The notes under the pieces were generated by a model. The model made no database searches and was not told the origin of the DNA. It was given only the letters and a program-made list of their open reading frames with translations. The position numbers were made by a program, and so were the translations under genes. Of a stretch of DNA of 64,000 nt, positions 35,750-44,118 are shown piece by piece. Position 1 is the first letter of the stretch. Every line of letters starts with the position of its first letter. The DNA is from Clostridium collagenovorans DSM 3089 (lineage in GTDB: Bacteria > Bacillota > Clostridia > Clostridiales > Clostridiaceae): positions 6,955-70,954 of the forward strand of contig NZ_FQXP01000014.1 in the NCBI RefSeq assembly GCF_900130005.1. The letters are read 5' to 3'.

Positions 35750-36745
35750 TTACCTCACACTTTTTCTATTTTTAGTTAAGCTGAAAGGATCTAGTTTTCT
35801 AAAATCAAACATCATTTCTATAAATCCAATTAAAGCATAAACTTGATTAGCTCCAAGTATTACAGTTATAGCTAGTAACCAAAATGTTTTCTTTGTGCTC
35901 TTATTTAATTTTTTAGTAAATAAATATGATATAGCTGCTAATCCATTTAAAATAAGCATCATTCTTAAAACGCCTAAACTTCCATACTTTAAGAACTCTC
36001 CAATATTTACAAATTTAAAGCTTACAATTATACCCATAGCAAATAATCCAATAAATAATGCACCTAATAAATTAGTAACATATATCTCACTAAATTTTAA
36101 TTGTTTAATATTATATCCTAATTTATTTGAAACCTTTTTTCCTATAATATAATTGATGACACTAGATATTATAGCAAGTGCCATAAGCATACCTGGTGAT
36201 GAAATCAAAACATTTTTTGTAGTTATTATTTGTTTTATAATATCTAAAGATTCTAACTGTACCTCAGACATACCAACACTAATATATAATTCTTTTAGAT
36301 ACTCAACCTTATTCATAACAGAATCTACGTATAGCTGAGCTATTCCTACAAAGGATGTTTTGTTTACAACTGCATATAGTAATGCTATTAGTAAAATAGC
36401 TACTATGGTAGTAGCCACTAGAATAACAAAAGATTTATATGGGTTATTAACTTTCTTAAAGCAGTATCCTAGTACTAAACCTATGCTACCATATAAGATT
36501 AATGCTTGAACTGATAATATAGGATTAATATAAATTGCAGATACAATAGTAGATATAATCATTATAAAGGCTGTCTTTATAAAATTAAATCTCAAATATA
36601 CCATAGCAATTATAATAGGTACTAAAGTAGTTGCAAATAAATTTACACTTCCCCTTACAGCACATATGGGAACTATTAAAAATGCCAATATGCTAAATAA
36701 AATTATCTGTAAAGGAGCAAATTTATTTTCTTCCTTAATATTCAT
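35750..36745 (-). CDS. DUF2232 membrane protein, YybS-like
   Basis: 331 residues in about eight hydrophobic helices, matching the DUF2232/YybS family that precedes gdpP and rplI in many Firmicutes. The ATG at 36745 has GGAGG five bases before it; the frame extension starting with TTG 36757 contains that Shine-Dalgarno. Possibly an energy-coupling-like substrate-binding membrane component, but function is not established. Overlaps the MazG-like gene by 11 bases. Confidence 0.85.
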   Translation of the reverse strand: MNIKEENKFAPLQIILFSILAFLIVPICAVRGSVNLFATTLVPIIIAMVYLRFNFIKTAFIMIISTIVSAIYINPILSVQALILYGSIGLVLGYCFKKVNNPYKSFVILVATTIVAILLIALLYAVVNKTSFVGIAQLYVDSVMNKVEYLKELYISVGMSEVQLESLDIIKQIITTKNVLISSPGMLMALAIISSVINYIIGKKVSNKLGYNIKQLKFSEIYVTNLLGALFIGLFAMGIIVSFKFVNIGEFLKYGSLGVLRMMLILNGLAAISYLFTKKLNKSTKKTFWLLAITVILGANQVYALIGFIEMMFDFRKLDPFSLTKNRKSVR

Positions 36746-37073
36746 TTTTTCCTCCAAAATCTCTGTCCTTTAAGTGAGAATATAACTTAGTTAGATCCTT
36801 ATTATCTTTCTCCAAAGGATCCTCTTCTATAATACCCTCTTTTAATTTTCTTTTCATACACTCATCTACCGCAATGTGAGAGTATCCTAATCTATTAGCT
36901 AATAAGTATAATAATATTATTGCCCCAGATATACAATTTAATATGGCATCTTGAGCTATGTTACTTCCCTTACATAAAACTTTAAACAAATCACCGATTA
37001 TACATATCAATTCGGCCTTTAATTTTTCTATGGCTGTTATATTTGCCATAATATTAAAGTCTTCTTTTCTCAA
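36735..37073 (-). CDS. MazG-like family protein
   Basis: 112 residues, mostly helical, resembling clostridial MazG-like proteins located next to yybS. MazG proteins hydrolyse nucleoside triphosphates; the metal-binding ExxE pairs are not clearly visible here, so activity is doubtful. ATG 37082 overlaps its Shine-Dalgarno (AAAGGGGATG), so TTG 37073, nine bases after GGGG, is the likelier start. Overlaps the following yybS-like gene, so coupled. Confidence 0.7.
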   Translation of the reverse strand: MRKEDFNIMANITAIEKLKAELICIIGDLFKVLCKGSNIAQDAILNCISGAIILLYLLANRLGYSHIAVDECMKRKLKEGIIEEDPLEKDNKDLTKLYSHLKDRDFGGKNEY

Positions 37074-37220
37074 AGCAATCATCCCCTTTACTACCTATAT
37101 ATCTATTTTATTTATTTTTGAATATTTGTGCAACTAAAGTTTAACTTTATTACAGTAATTTTACATTATAAGGTAAAAAATAAAACAGCACCAACGGGGT
37201 ACTGTTTATATATATGCTCT

Positions 37221-37466
37221 TTATTCCATTGTGAATGGTAATAAAGCAACGTTTCTTGATTTTTTTATAGCTAGAGTTAACATTCTTTGGTGTTTAGCAC
37301 AGTTTCCAGAGATTCTTCTTGGAAGAATTTTACCTCTTTCAGTTATGTACTTTTTAAGAACATTAATATCTTTGTAGTCTATATGTTGAGCTTTATCCAT
37401 ACAGAAAGAACATACTTTTTTCTTCTTTCTTCTAACGTTTTGCTTCTTTTGACCTTGACCAACCAT
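37221..37466 (-). CDS. rpsR: 30S ribosomal protein S18
   Basis: 81 residues. The KKVCSFCMDK, DYKDINVLKKYITERGKILPRRISGNCAKHQR block is diagnostic; the Cys residues at CSFC and NC mark the zinc-binding (C+) form. ATG 37466 lies seven bases after AGGAGGT. Third gene of the rpsF-ssb-rpsR operon. Binds S6 on the 30S platform. Confidence 0.98.
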   Translation of the reverse strand: MVGQGQKKQNVRRKKKKVCSFCMDKAQHIDYKDINVLKKYITERGKILPRRISGNCAKHQRMLTLAIKKSRNVALLPFTME

Positions 37467-37497
37467 CAATCTTACCTCCTATTACCAATTTACCATA

Positions 37498-37956
37498 TTA
37501 AAATGGTATGTCATCATCATCCATTGGGGTAACTTCACTTCCAAAATTTGATTCAGCTGGAGTAAATCCTTGAGTACTTTGGTTTCCACCAAAGCCTGAA
37601 TCTTGGAATCCGTAACCATTATTTGTATCTGGTTGTTTACTACCCTTATCTAAAAACTGAACCTCATCAGCTACAACTTCAGTAACGTATCTTCTGATAC
37701 CATCCTTGCCCTCATAGCTTCTTGTTTCGATTCTTCCAGCTATTCCAATAAGTCTGCCCTTACTCATGTAATTTGCAGTGTTCTCTGCGGCTTTGCCCCA
37801 AACAACTATTGGAATAAAATCTGCTTCCTGTTGACCTTCTCGTTTAAACTTACGGTCTACAGCAATTGTAAAGGTGGCCACTGCCGTTCCTGTACCTGGC
37901 GTGAATTTTAATTCAGGATCTTTTGTAAGTCTACCAATTAAAACTACTTTATTCAC
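37498..37956 (-). CDS. ssb: Single-stranded DNA-binding protein
   Basis: 152 residues: an OB-fold (MNKVVLIGRLTKDPELKFTPGTGTAVATFTIAVDR, then FIPIVVWGKAAEN), a Gly/Gln/Asn-rich linker and the acidic C-terminal tip MDDDDIPF that recruits repair and replication partners. Start codon is GTG (37954-37956), with AGGTGG upstream. Second gene of the rpsF-ssb-rpsR operon. Confidence 0.97.
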   Translation of the reverse strand: MNKVVLIGRLTKDPELKFTPGTGTAVATFTIAVDRKFKREGQQEADFIPIVVWGKAAENTANYMSKGRLIGIAGRIETRSYEGKDGIRRYVTEVVADEVQFLDKGSKQPDTNNGYGFQDSGFGGNQSTQGFTPAESNFGSEVTPMDDDDIPF

Positions 37957-37979
37957 CTTTATTACACCACCTATTATAA

Positions 37980-38267
37980 TTAGTTTTCGATTTTAACAAC
38001 CATGTCTCTGATTACGTCATCAGATATTTTGAAATTTCTAGTTAACTCCTTTGGTAATTCAGAGTTTCCTTTGAAGTTGACTAACACATAGTAACCTTCG
38101 TTAACTTTGCTTATTGGGTAAGCTAATCTTCTTTTACCCCATAAATCAACATTTTCAATTTCTCCACCATTGTTCTCGATTATACCTTTGAACTTTTCAA
38201 CGTTAGCTTTAACAGCCTCTTCGTCTAATGATGGTCTTAAAATGAACATTGCTTCATATGATCTCAT
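37980..38267 (-). CDS. rpsF: 30S ribosomal protein S6
   Basis: 95 residues, MRSYEAMFILRPSLDEE onward with DLWGKRRLAYPISKVNEGYYVLVNF, typical S6. The ATG at 38267 has GGAGG eight bases upstream; the GTG at 38276 lies within this site. First gene of the rpsF-ssb-rpsR operon, preceded by a structured leader. Confidence 0.97.
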   Translation of the reverse strand: MRSYEAMFILRPSLDEEAVKANVEKFKGIIENNGGEIENVDLWGKRRLAYPISKVNEGYYVLVNFKGNSELPKELTRNFKISDDVIRDMVVKIEN

Positions 38268-38280
38268 TAGTTTCACCTCC

Positions 38281-38324
38281 TCCCTTTGGACTCACGGCTA
38301 TATTACTAAAGAATATAGCAGGGA
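38281..38324 (-). promoter_or_regulatory. Probable S6:S18 autoregulatory leader of rpsF
   Basis: On the minus strand TCCC...GGGA close a structure with an inner stem GCTATATT / AATATAGC and an adjacent single-stranded CCG-containing bulge (GCCGTGAG). This matches the layout of S6:S18-binding leaders that mimic 16S helices, placed 15 bases before rpsF. Identification is by layout, not by covariance. Confidence 0.5.
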
Positions 38325-38381
38325 ATTCACCTATTAATTCTATCATCTTATAGATAATAAATCAATAAATATTTTTTTATT

Positions 38382-38570
38382 TTATTGACCAATTTCTACT
38401 AGTTTCTTCATTCTTTTCTCGAATTCTGATCTTGTCATCATTACTATTCTTTTGCATCCTAGACATTTTATCTTTATGTCTGCACCCACTCTGATAATTT
38501 CCCAGTTGCTACTTCCACATGGGTGTGTCTTCTTCATCTCTACTATGTCACCTACATTTATGTCCTTCAT
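38382..38570 (-). CDS. DUF951 family protein
   Basis: 62 residues of the DUF951 family: MKDINVGDIVEMKKTHPCGSSNWEIIRVGADIKIKCLGCKR, an SH3-like beta fold with Cys at HPC and CLGC that could bind metal. Found near ribosomal operons in Firmicutes; function unknown. GGGGTGAT lies about 11 bases before the ATG. Confidence 0.85.
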   Translation of the reverse strand: MKDINVGDIVEMKKTHPCGSSNWEIIRVGADIKIKCLGCKRIVMMTRSEFEKRMKKLVEIGQ

Positions 38571-38716
38571 AAAATATAATCACCCCAATTTAAGTTTTTT
38601 TATGTGATGAAATCTATTACAAATTTATTATAATAATCTATATTCTACTATTATACTAAATCTTCTTATATAAACTCAACTAAAAGTGATTATTTGGCCT
38701 TCGGTACAGGAAATTA

Positions 38717-38753
38717 AAGGAATGACCATTTAAATTATAGCCATCCCTTCTTT
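38717..38753 (-). terminator. Terminator of the yedF operon
   Basis: Stem AAAGGAATGACCAT / ATAGCCATCCCTT with wobble pairs, about 25 bases downstream of the DUF3343 stop; T-rich beyond on the minus strand. Confidence 0.6.
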
Positions 38754-38778
38754 TTATTATTCAACTTACATATTAAAT

Positions 38779-39027
38779 TTATTTTATAACTTCTATTTCA
38801 TTATTTTCATTTTTATAATAAATATTTTTATATACAATTTTATCAGCTTCTATAAGTTCATATATCTTAGGCATATTTTCTTCATCCACCTTAAGACTTA
38901 TGCCACAACTTTTACTTATTTGAGTTGGTGTTGGTATTACATTGAATTTCATATCAACCTTTTTAGCTTCTGATTCAGCTTTTATAGCCTCATGAGTATT
39001 AATAAAAGTAACTATATAGTATTGCAC
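38779..39027 (-). CDS. DUF3343 family protein
   Basis: 82 residues, small ferredoxin-like fold of DUF3343: MQYYIVTFINTHEAIKAES, PTPTQISKSCGISLKV. This family accompanies yedF and selenium-related cysteine desulfurases. GTG 39027, with AGGTGAT upstream, is preferred over GTG 39036, which overlaps it. Follows yedF by 35 bases. Confidence 0.82.
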   Translation of the reverse strand: MQYYIVTFINTHEAIKAESEAKKVDMKFNVIPTPTQISKSCGISLKVDEENMPKIYELIEADKIVYKNIYYKNENNEIEVIK

Positions 39028-39062
39028 ACTTATCACCTATTCCTTTTTCATCTTTCGTTTTG

Positions 39063-39653
39063 TTAAATATTTACAACCTTATCTGAAGAATTCATAGTTT
39101 CAACTATTGAATACATATTGCTTATTTCACCAATAGCTAACTTATCTTTTAAGTTATAAAAATCTAAGCAAGTTCCACATACTTGTATTCTTACATTCTT
39201 TTCTTCAAGAGCTTTTAAGCTATCTAAAACAACTGACCCCTCAACTGCTAATTTTACTCCACTGTTAAAGAATAATATATCTGTTGGTATTACATCAGCT
39301 TCTGATAATGCAAATATGTATCCTTTTATTAAAATTTCTCCTAATGCATCGTCACCATTTCCAAGTTTATCTTGACCTATAACAACTGTAAATTTCCCAT
39401 TTTTATCAGTAGTATTCTCTTCAAGTGTTAAAGCTGCTTCACCTTTTATTAAAGTTAATTTAAAGTTTCCGTCCTCTTCTATAAAAGATACTTCTAAAGC
39501 ATTAGTATTAGCAAATTTAACAATATTATTTTTAGCTATTTCATTATCTACAATAACTTCTGCTACCCCTAATTCTATTGTATCAAAATATTTTTTAGTG
39601 TTTATAACAGGCATCGGACAGTTCAAGCCTCTGCAATCGATTAATTGTTTCAT
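39063..39653 (-). CDS. yedF: Sulfurtransferase-like selenium metabolism protein YedF
   Basis: 196 residues: an N-terminal TusA/SirA domain (about 1-75) with DCRGLNCPMPV, Cys12 in the CPxP motif, and a C-terminal DsrE/F-like domain (about 85-196) with Cys at VCGTCLDFY. YedF is associated with selenium use in anaerobes; a persulfide or perselenide carrier role is inferred. ATG 39653 follows GGGAGG. Operon with DUF3343; divergent from the desulfurase-like gene. Confidence 0.9.
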   Translation of the reverse strand: MKQLIDCRGLNCPMPVINTKKYFDTIELGVAEVIVDNEIAKNNIVKFANTNALEVSFIEEDGNFKLTLIKGEAALTLEENTTDKNGKFTVVIGQDKLGNGDDALGEILIKGYIFALSEADVIPTDILFFNSGVKLAVEGSVVLDSLKALEEKNVRIQVCGTCLDFYNLKDKLAIGEISNMYSIVETMNSSDKVVNI

Positions 39654-39720
39654 AAATGATTCCCTCCCATTTTTATTTACCGTATTTTTATTTAATTTAT
39701 AAATTCTTATTAGAAATTTT

Positions 39721-39748
39721 TTTATACGCTTTCATTAATATATATCAA
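39721..39748 (-). promoter_or_regulatory. Candidate yedF promoter
   Basis: Minus-strand TTGATA (39743-39748), 16-base spacer, TATAAA (39721-39726). Confidence 0.4.
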
Positions 39749-40040
39749 TTAAAATTCTTAGTTATATTTAGGCCTATTTAGACCTATAATAATATCCTTA
39801 CTAAAACTCTATTAAAACTTATATATTCTTTTTGAAAGTTAAACGCATAGATAAAAGTAACATTTTAAAATCCAAAACTTATTCTTTATCCATGATTTTA
39901 TTATAACAAATTTTATAATTTTACACTAATAATTAAGGCTTTTATTTCCTATTAAATATAGTAATAGTTAATCGATTATCTATAAATATTTTTAATATAA
40001 TATGTCTATATGAAATATAACCTTTTTATATTATCTTTTA

Positions 40041-40049
40041 TGTTATAAT
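40041..40049 (+). promoter_or_regulatory. Candidate extended -10 for the desulfurase gene
   Basis: TGTTATAAT, a TGnTATAAT extended -10 element, 53 bases before the start codon; no clear -35. Confidence 0.4.
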
Positions 40050-40101
40050 TATTTTATAATTAATATGTGACTATTATCATTAAATTATAGGGGGAACTCT
40101 T

Positions 40102-41259
40102 ATGAAAATTTATTTAGATAACGCAGCTACTACTTTTCCAAAACCTGTGGAAGTACCTCAAGCTGTTATGAATTATATGACTAATGTTGGTTCAAATCCT
40201 GGAAGAGGAGCTTCTCAAAGTTCATTCCAAGGTAATAGAGTTGTTTTTCAATGCAGAGAGGCACTTTGTGACTTATTTAAATTTGATAAAACAGAAAATG
40301 TAATTTTCACTTCGAACATAACTTCATCTTTAAATATATTAATTAAAGGTGTTGTACAAAAGGGTTGGCACGTTATAACTTCAGCTATGGATCATAATGC
40401 AACCTTAAGACCACTACATACGTTAAAAGAAGCAGGAATAATTGAACTTGATATAGTTAAGTGTTCTCCTATGGGGGTACTAGATATTGAGGATTTAAAA
40501 AGTAAAATTAAATCTAATACAAAGCTTATAGTTTTATCTCATGCTTCAAATTTAGTTGGAAGTATTCAACCTTTAGAATTAGTTGGTCAAATTTGTAAAG
40601 AAAAGGACATATTCTTTATAATAGACGCAGCTCAAACAGCTGGTGTTTTAAATTTAGATTTTAATGCTTTAGGATGTAATGCATTAACTTTTACTGGACA
40701 TAAAAGTTTATTAGGTCCTCAAGGTATCGGTGGATTTTTGATTGATGACAAACTTAATTCATCTGTTAATACTATTATTGAAGGTGGAACTGGAAGTGTA
40801 TCTTCTGATGTTATTCAACCTGAATTCTTACCTGATAAATTTGAATGTGGTACCTTAAACACTCCAGGTATAGCTGGTTTACTTGCTGGTATAAATTACA
40901 TAAATTCTACCGGTATAGATGTAATCAGAGAACATGAAGATGAGCTTTGTCAGAAGTTTATTGATGAAGTTATGAATATAGATTCTATAGAACTATATGG
41001 TTTTAAGGATGTCTCTAATAGAACTGCTGTTGTTTCTTTAAACTCTAGTAAAATGGATAACTCAGAACTTGGTTTCTATTTAGATAATGAATTTGGAATA
41101 ACTACAAGAACAGGATTACATTGTGCACCTTTAGCTCATAAGACTATAGGAACTTATCCAAAGGGTACTATTAGATTTAGTTTTGGTGCTTTCAATGAGC
41201 TAAGAGATATCCATTATGCTGTAGATTCAATAAATAAAGTTTTAAAACAATATACTTAA
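40102..41259 (+). CDS. Cysteine desulfurase family aminotransferase class V
   Basis: 385 residues of fold type I PLP enzymes. MKIYLDNAATTFPKP opens the protein; the PLP lysine is in FTGHKSLLGPQG and the nucleophile Cys in TGLHCAPLAH. This is the CsdA/selenocysteine-lyase-like group that removes S or Se from cysteine or selenocysteine. AGGGGG precedes ATG 40102. It is divergent from yedF-DUF3343, a typical selenium-linked trio, but selD is not within the window. Confidence 0.88.
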   Translation: MKIYLDNAATTFPKPVEVPQAVMNYMTNVGSNPGRGASQSSFQGNRVVFQCREALCDLFKFDKTENVIFTSNITSSLNILIKGVVQKGWHVITSAMDHNATLRPLHTLKEAGIIELDIVKCSPMGVLDIEDLKSKIKSNTKLIVLSHASNLVGSIQPLELVGQICKEKDIFFIIDAAQTAGVLNLDFNALGCNALTFTGHKSLLGPQGIGGFLIDDKLNSSVNTIIEGGTGSVSSDVIQPEFLPDKFECGTLNTPGIAGLLAGINYINSTGIDVIREHEDELCQKFIDEVMNIDSIELYGFKDVSNRTAVVSLNSSKMDNSELGFYLDNEFGITTRTGLHCAPLAHKTIGTYPKGTIRFSFGAFNELRDIHYAVDSINKVLKQYT

Positions 41260-41363
41260 TTACTATTTAAGAATATTAAATTTACTTAATTTGAATTATA
41301 AATTAAATTAATACTGATATTCTTTAAATAAGCTAGTAGTAAATTAATAGATTTAACTTTTTA

Positions 41364-41407
41364 AAATAACCACTTAAAATATCCATTATTTTAAGTGGTT
41401 ATTTTTT
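41364..41407 (+). terminator. Terminator downstream of the desulfurase gene
   Basis: Perfect 18-bp stem (41364-41381 and 41387-41404) with a 5-nt loop and T-run, 105 bases after the stop. Confidence 0.85.
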
Positions 41408-41492
41408 GATAAAAACTTCTTTTATTATATTTTTATTCTCGCTGAATACTTTTACTATATTTTGGTAACTATTAAAATAGGAGGTGAATTTA

Positions 41493-42077
41493 ATGAAGAA
41501 GTTAATTTTTGATTCTATAGATAGTAAAAATATAAAGAAGCTAAGGGATAGCATATGTGAACATTTATGTCCTGCTATTAAGTCTAAACGTGATATTGTT
41601 ATTTTGTGTATAGGCACAGACAGAGCAACTGGCGATTGTTTAGGTCCACTAGTTGGAGAAAAATTAAAATTTCTTAGTCGTAAGAGGATTCATATATTCG
41701 GTAATTTAGAGAATCCTATTCATGCTCAAAATATAGAAAATGTAATAACTACTATAAAATCAACATTTAATGATCCATATATAATAGCAATTGATGCCTG
41801 TTTAGGCTCACTTCATAATGTTGGATATATAGTTTTAGATACAACTCCTATAAATCCTGGAGCTGCATTAAATAAAAATCTTCCTTCAGTTGGAGATCTA
41901 AGTATAATTGGTATTGTTAATATAACAGGCCCATCTGATTTCTCTGTGCTACAAAACACACGCTTGTACACAGTTATGATGTTAGCTGAAGCAATATCAA
42001 CCTCATTATATCATGCAATACTAAAATCTATGGGTGGCAAAAAACACTCTGAGGCTTTAGAAGATGAAGTTTGTTAA
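41493..42077 (+). CDS. yyaC: Spore protease YyaC
   Basis: 194 residues of the YyaC family, related to the germination protease GPR. Conserved blocks are VILCIGTDRATGDCLGPLVGEKL and IAIDACLGSLHNVGYIVLD, then PGAALNKNLPSVGDLSIIGIVN. The two acidic residues in GTDRATGDC and AIDACLG fit the protease core. Marks the organism as a spore former. ATG 41493 lies eight bases after AGGAGG; the GTG at 41484 is inside this site. A parS site follows at once. Confidence 0.9.
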   Translation: MKKLIFDSIDSKNIKKLRDSICEHLCPAIKSKRDIVILCIGTDRATGDCLGPLVGEKLKFLSRKRIHIFGNLENPIHAQNIENVITTIKSTFNDPYIIAIDACLGSLHNVGYIVLDTTPINPGAALNKNLPSVGDLSIIGIVNITGPSDFSVLQNTRLYTVMMLAEAISTSLYHAILKSMGGKKHSEALEDEVC

Positions 42078-42080
42078 TAA

Positions 42081-42096
42081 TGTTTCACGTGAAACA
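42081..42096. promoter_or_regulatory. parS site 1
   Basis: TGTTTCACGTGAAACA, the exact 16-bp parS palindrome bound by ParB/Spo0J, three bases after the yyaC stop. Confidence 0.97.
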
Positions 42097-42127
42097 TTTA
42101 TTTATATAATTACTCCCCCAAACCCCT

Positions 42128-42162
42128 AAAAATAAAATCTCCAAATTGGAGATTTTATTTTT
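42128..42162. terminator. Bidirectional terminator yyaC/ykuS
   Basis: Perfect 15-bp stem with a 5-nt loop (42128-42142, 42148-42162), touching the ykuS stop codon. Confidence 0.92.
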
Positions 42163-42410
42163 TATAAGTCACTATATATTTTATTATTCAATATATTTTC
42201 AATGTCATCTACTGATTTACTTCCACTGTCTATTATTAATGTACCAGTATTACTACCTGGAATATTTTTAACTATATGACCTAAACCTTTTCTTTTTAAA
42301 TCACATATTATTGCATCACAAGGTTCATTTTCATTATTTACTAAAGTATAACCTCTTTGTGATAAATTTTCTTTTAACTTATTCTTATCTTCTTGAACAT
42401 AAATTTTCAT
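42162..42410 (-). CDS. YkuS family protein (UPF0180)
   Basis: 82 residues of the YkuS/UPF0180 family: MKIYVQEDKNKLKENLSQRGYTLV, CDAIICDLKRKGL, GTLIIDSGSKSVDDIENIL. Small alpha/beta protein of unknown function. CAGGAG lies before the ATG. Convergent with yyaC. Confidence 0.85.
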   Translation of the reverse strand: MKIYVQEDKNKLKENLSQRGYTLVNNENEPCDAIICDLKRKGLGHIVKNIPGSNTGTLIIDSGSKSVDDIENILNNKIYSDL

Positions 42411-42530
42411 AATACTCTCCTGATAGTATTCTATTTTATCTTAAATATAAGTTTGAACTTAAGTTTTATATTAATACCTCTTTAGATAGTATTTCCATTT
42501 ATGTGCACTTTAATACATGAGTATAAAAAT

Positions 42531-42562
42531 AAAGAGCCATTGCAAAACTGCAATAGCCCTAT
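42531..42562 (-). terminator. Terminator of the DUF4446 gene
   Basis: Eleven-bp stem GAGCCATTGCA / TGCAATAGCCC with wobbles and a 4-nt loop, 86 bases beyond the stop. Confidence 0.65.
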
Positions 42563-42647
42563 TATATTAAAACTACTTTTCTCATTATAATTATGTTTAA
42601 GTTATAACTGCTTTATTTTAATTTAATGCAACCCATAATATTTAATC

Positions 42648-43169
42648 TTATCTTGAAAGAGTAATTTTACTTGAATTTCTAGCTTGTTCTAAAACTTGTT
42701 TTTCTTCTTGAGATAATTCATATCTTGAAATACCTTTATCTATTGGTTTAGCATATGTTGTACTTTCATTTCTTCCAAATATACCTGTTAATATTACTCC
42801 ATCATCATTACTATCTAATAGTGCAATAGAATAACTTAAATCTGATCCAATATCTTCAAAAGCTTTAAATCTAGTAACTGCAACCTTTTGAATGCTCTTT
42901 TCAATTCTACTATTTAGCTGATTAAAATCATTGTAAAATCCCTCAAACTTTTCTTCAAAGTTATCTATTTTTTCATAATACTGAGTTATAGAACTTTCTA
43001 TACTTTTTTTACTATTTCCTTTAACCATAGCTTTATATTGCTTTTTTAATTTACTAGTTTTTATTATTAAAATTAGATTTAATAATAAAAGTAATATTAC
43101 CGCTCCAACTAATGCTAAACTTAATAACTCTATATGCTCACTTATAAGTCTAAAAATTTCCTCTTTCAT
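42648..43169 (-). CDS. DUF4446 family membrane-anchored protein
   Basis: 173 residues: one N-terminal membrane helix (about 15-37), a basic stretch and coiled coil (about 58-95), then the DUF4446 domain with VTRFKAFEDIGSDLSYSIALLDSNDDGVILTGIFGR and YAKPIDKGISRYELSQEE. Consistently found beside parAB in Firmicutes; function unknown. GGAGG precedes the ATG. A parS site lies between it and parB. Confidence 0.88.
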   Translation of the reverse strand: MKEEIFRLISEHIELLSLALVGAVILLLLLNLILIIKTSKLKKQYKAMVKGNSKKSIESSITQYYEKIDNFEEKFEGFYNDFNQLNSRIEKSIQKVAVTRFKAFEDIGSDLSYSIALLDSNDDGVILTGIFGRNESTTYAKPIDKGISRYELSQEEKQVLEQARNSSKITLSR

Positions 43170-43187
43170 TTAATATGTCCTCCAAAA

Positions 43188-43203
43188 TGTTTCACGTGAA
43201 ACA
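43188..43203. promoter_or_regulatory. parS site 2
   Basis: Exact TGTTTCACGTGAAACA immediately after the parB stop codon (43204-43206) and 18 bases before the DUF4446 start, within the presumed operon. Confidence 0.97.
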
Positions 43204-44112
43204 TTAATCTGCTATTTTTAAGATTTCTAATATTCTCTGTAACTCATCTTGAGAATAATACTCTATTTGTATTTTTCCCTTTTGTTTGTTATTGCATGAT
43301 AAACTAACCTTAGTTCCAAAATGGTCCTGCAATCTATTTTCTATGTCTTTAAAATATGGACTAAATTCTTTTTCTTTAGGTTGGCTTTCCTTCTTACCTT
43401 CCTTTAATACTTTTATTAGCCTTTCAGTTTCTCTTACACTTAAATCTTCATCTATTATTTTCTGAGCTATTTTGTATTGTATTTCTTTATCATCCATAGC
43501 TAAGATAGTTCTTCCATGACCTTCACTTATTATTCCATCAATAATGTACTCTTGAACTCTTACATCTAAGTTAAGAAGTCTAAGACAGTTAGTAATAGCC
43601 GTTCTAGATTTACCTATTCTTTCACTTAGTTGTTCTTGTGTTAAGTTAAACTTACTTTTCAATTCTTCATAAGCTAATGCCTCTTCAATAGGATTTAAAT
43701 CTTCCCTTTGAATGTTCTCAATTAAAGATAATTCTAAAACCTTTTTATCATCTATATCTTCAACTACTATAACAGGTACTTCCTTAAGTCCAATCTTTTT
43801 AGCAGCTCTCCATCTTCTTTCACCAGCTATTACAATATACTCACTTCTATCTCTTCTTACAAGTAATGGCTGTATAATTCCATGTTGTTTTATGGAGCTA
43901 GCTAAAGTATCAATTTTATCATTATCAAAGTTTTTTCTAGGCTGCTTAGAATTTGCTTTTATTTTATTAATAGACATTAATAAAGAATTCTCTTTTTCAT
44001 TTTTATTGATTTCTCTTACTTCCTTTATAAGACTATTGTTAGGAGTCTCTACAACCTTATTATCTGGTATTAAAGCACCTAATCCTCTCCCTAATCCATG
44101 CTTCTTATTCAT
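43204..44112 (-). CDS. parB: Chromosome-partitioning protein ParB (Spo0J)
   Basis: 302 residues. N-terminus MNKKHGLGRGLGALIP is the ParA-stimulating segment; CTPase motifs are KQPRKNFD and the GERRWRA box; the helix-turn-helix is in LTQEQLSERIGKSRTAITNCLRLL; the C-terminus dimerises. Binds parS and spreads as a CTP clamp to load SMC and position origins. The ATG at 44112 is six bases after the parA stop, with AGGAGG further upstream than usual (about 14 bases). Confidence 0.96.
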   Translation of the reverse strand: MNKKHGLGRGLGALIPDNKVVETPNNSLIKEVREINKNEKENSLLMSINKIKANSKQPRKNFDNDKIDTLASSIKQHGIIQPLLVRRDRSEYIVIAGERRWRAAKKIGLKEVPVIVVEDIDDKKVLELSLIENIQREDLNPIEEALAYEELKSKFNLTQEQLSERIGKSRTAITNCLRLLNLDVRVQEYIIDGIISEGHGRTILAMDDKEIQYKIAQKIIDEDLSVRETERLIKVLKEGKKESQPKEKEFSPYFKDIENRLQDHFGTKVSLSCNNKQKGKIQIEYYSQDELQRILEILKIAD

Positions 44113-44118
44113 ATTTCG

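Larger units (their letters stand above)
39654..40101. other. Divergent yedF-desulfurase intergenic region
   Basis: 448 AT-rich bases. Contains the yedF promoter candidate (39721-39748) and an extended -10 for the desulfurase gene (40041-40049). No other gene or structured RNA recognised. Confidence 0.4.

Noticed and set aside
41399..41617. 72-codon minus-strand frame
   Set aside because: Overlaps the desulfurase terminator and the start of yyaC on the other strand.
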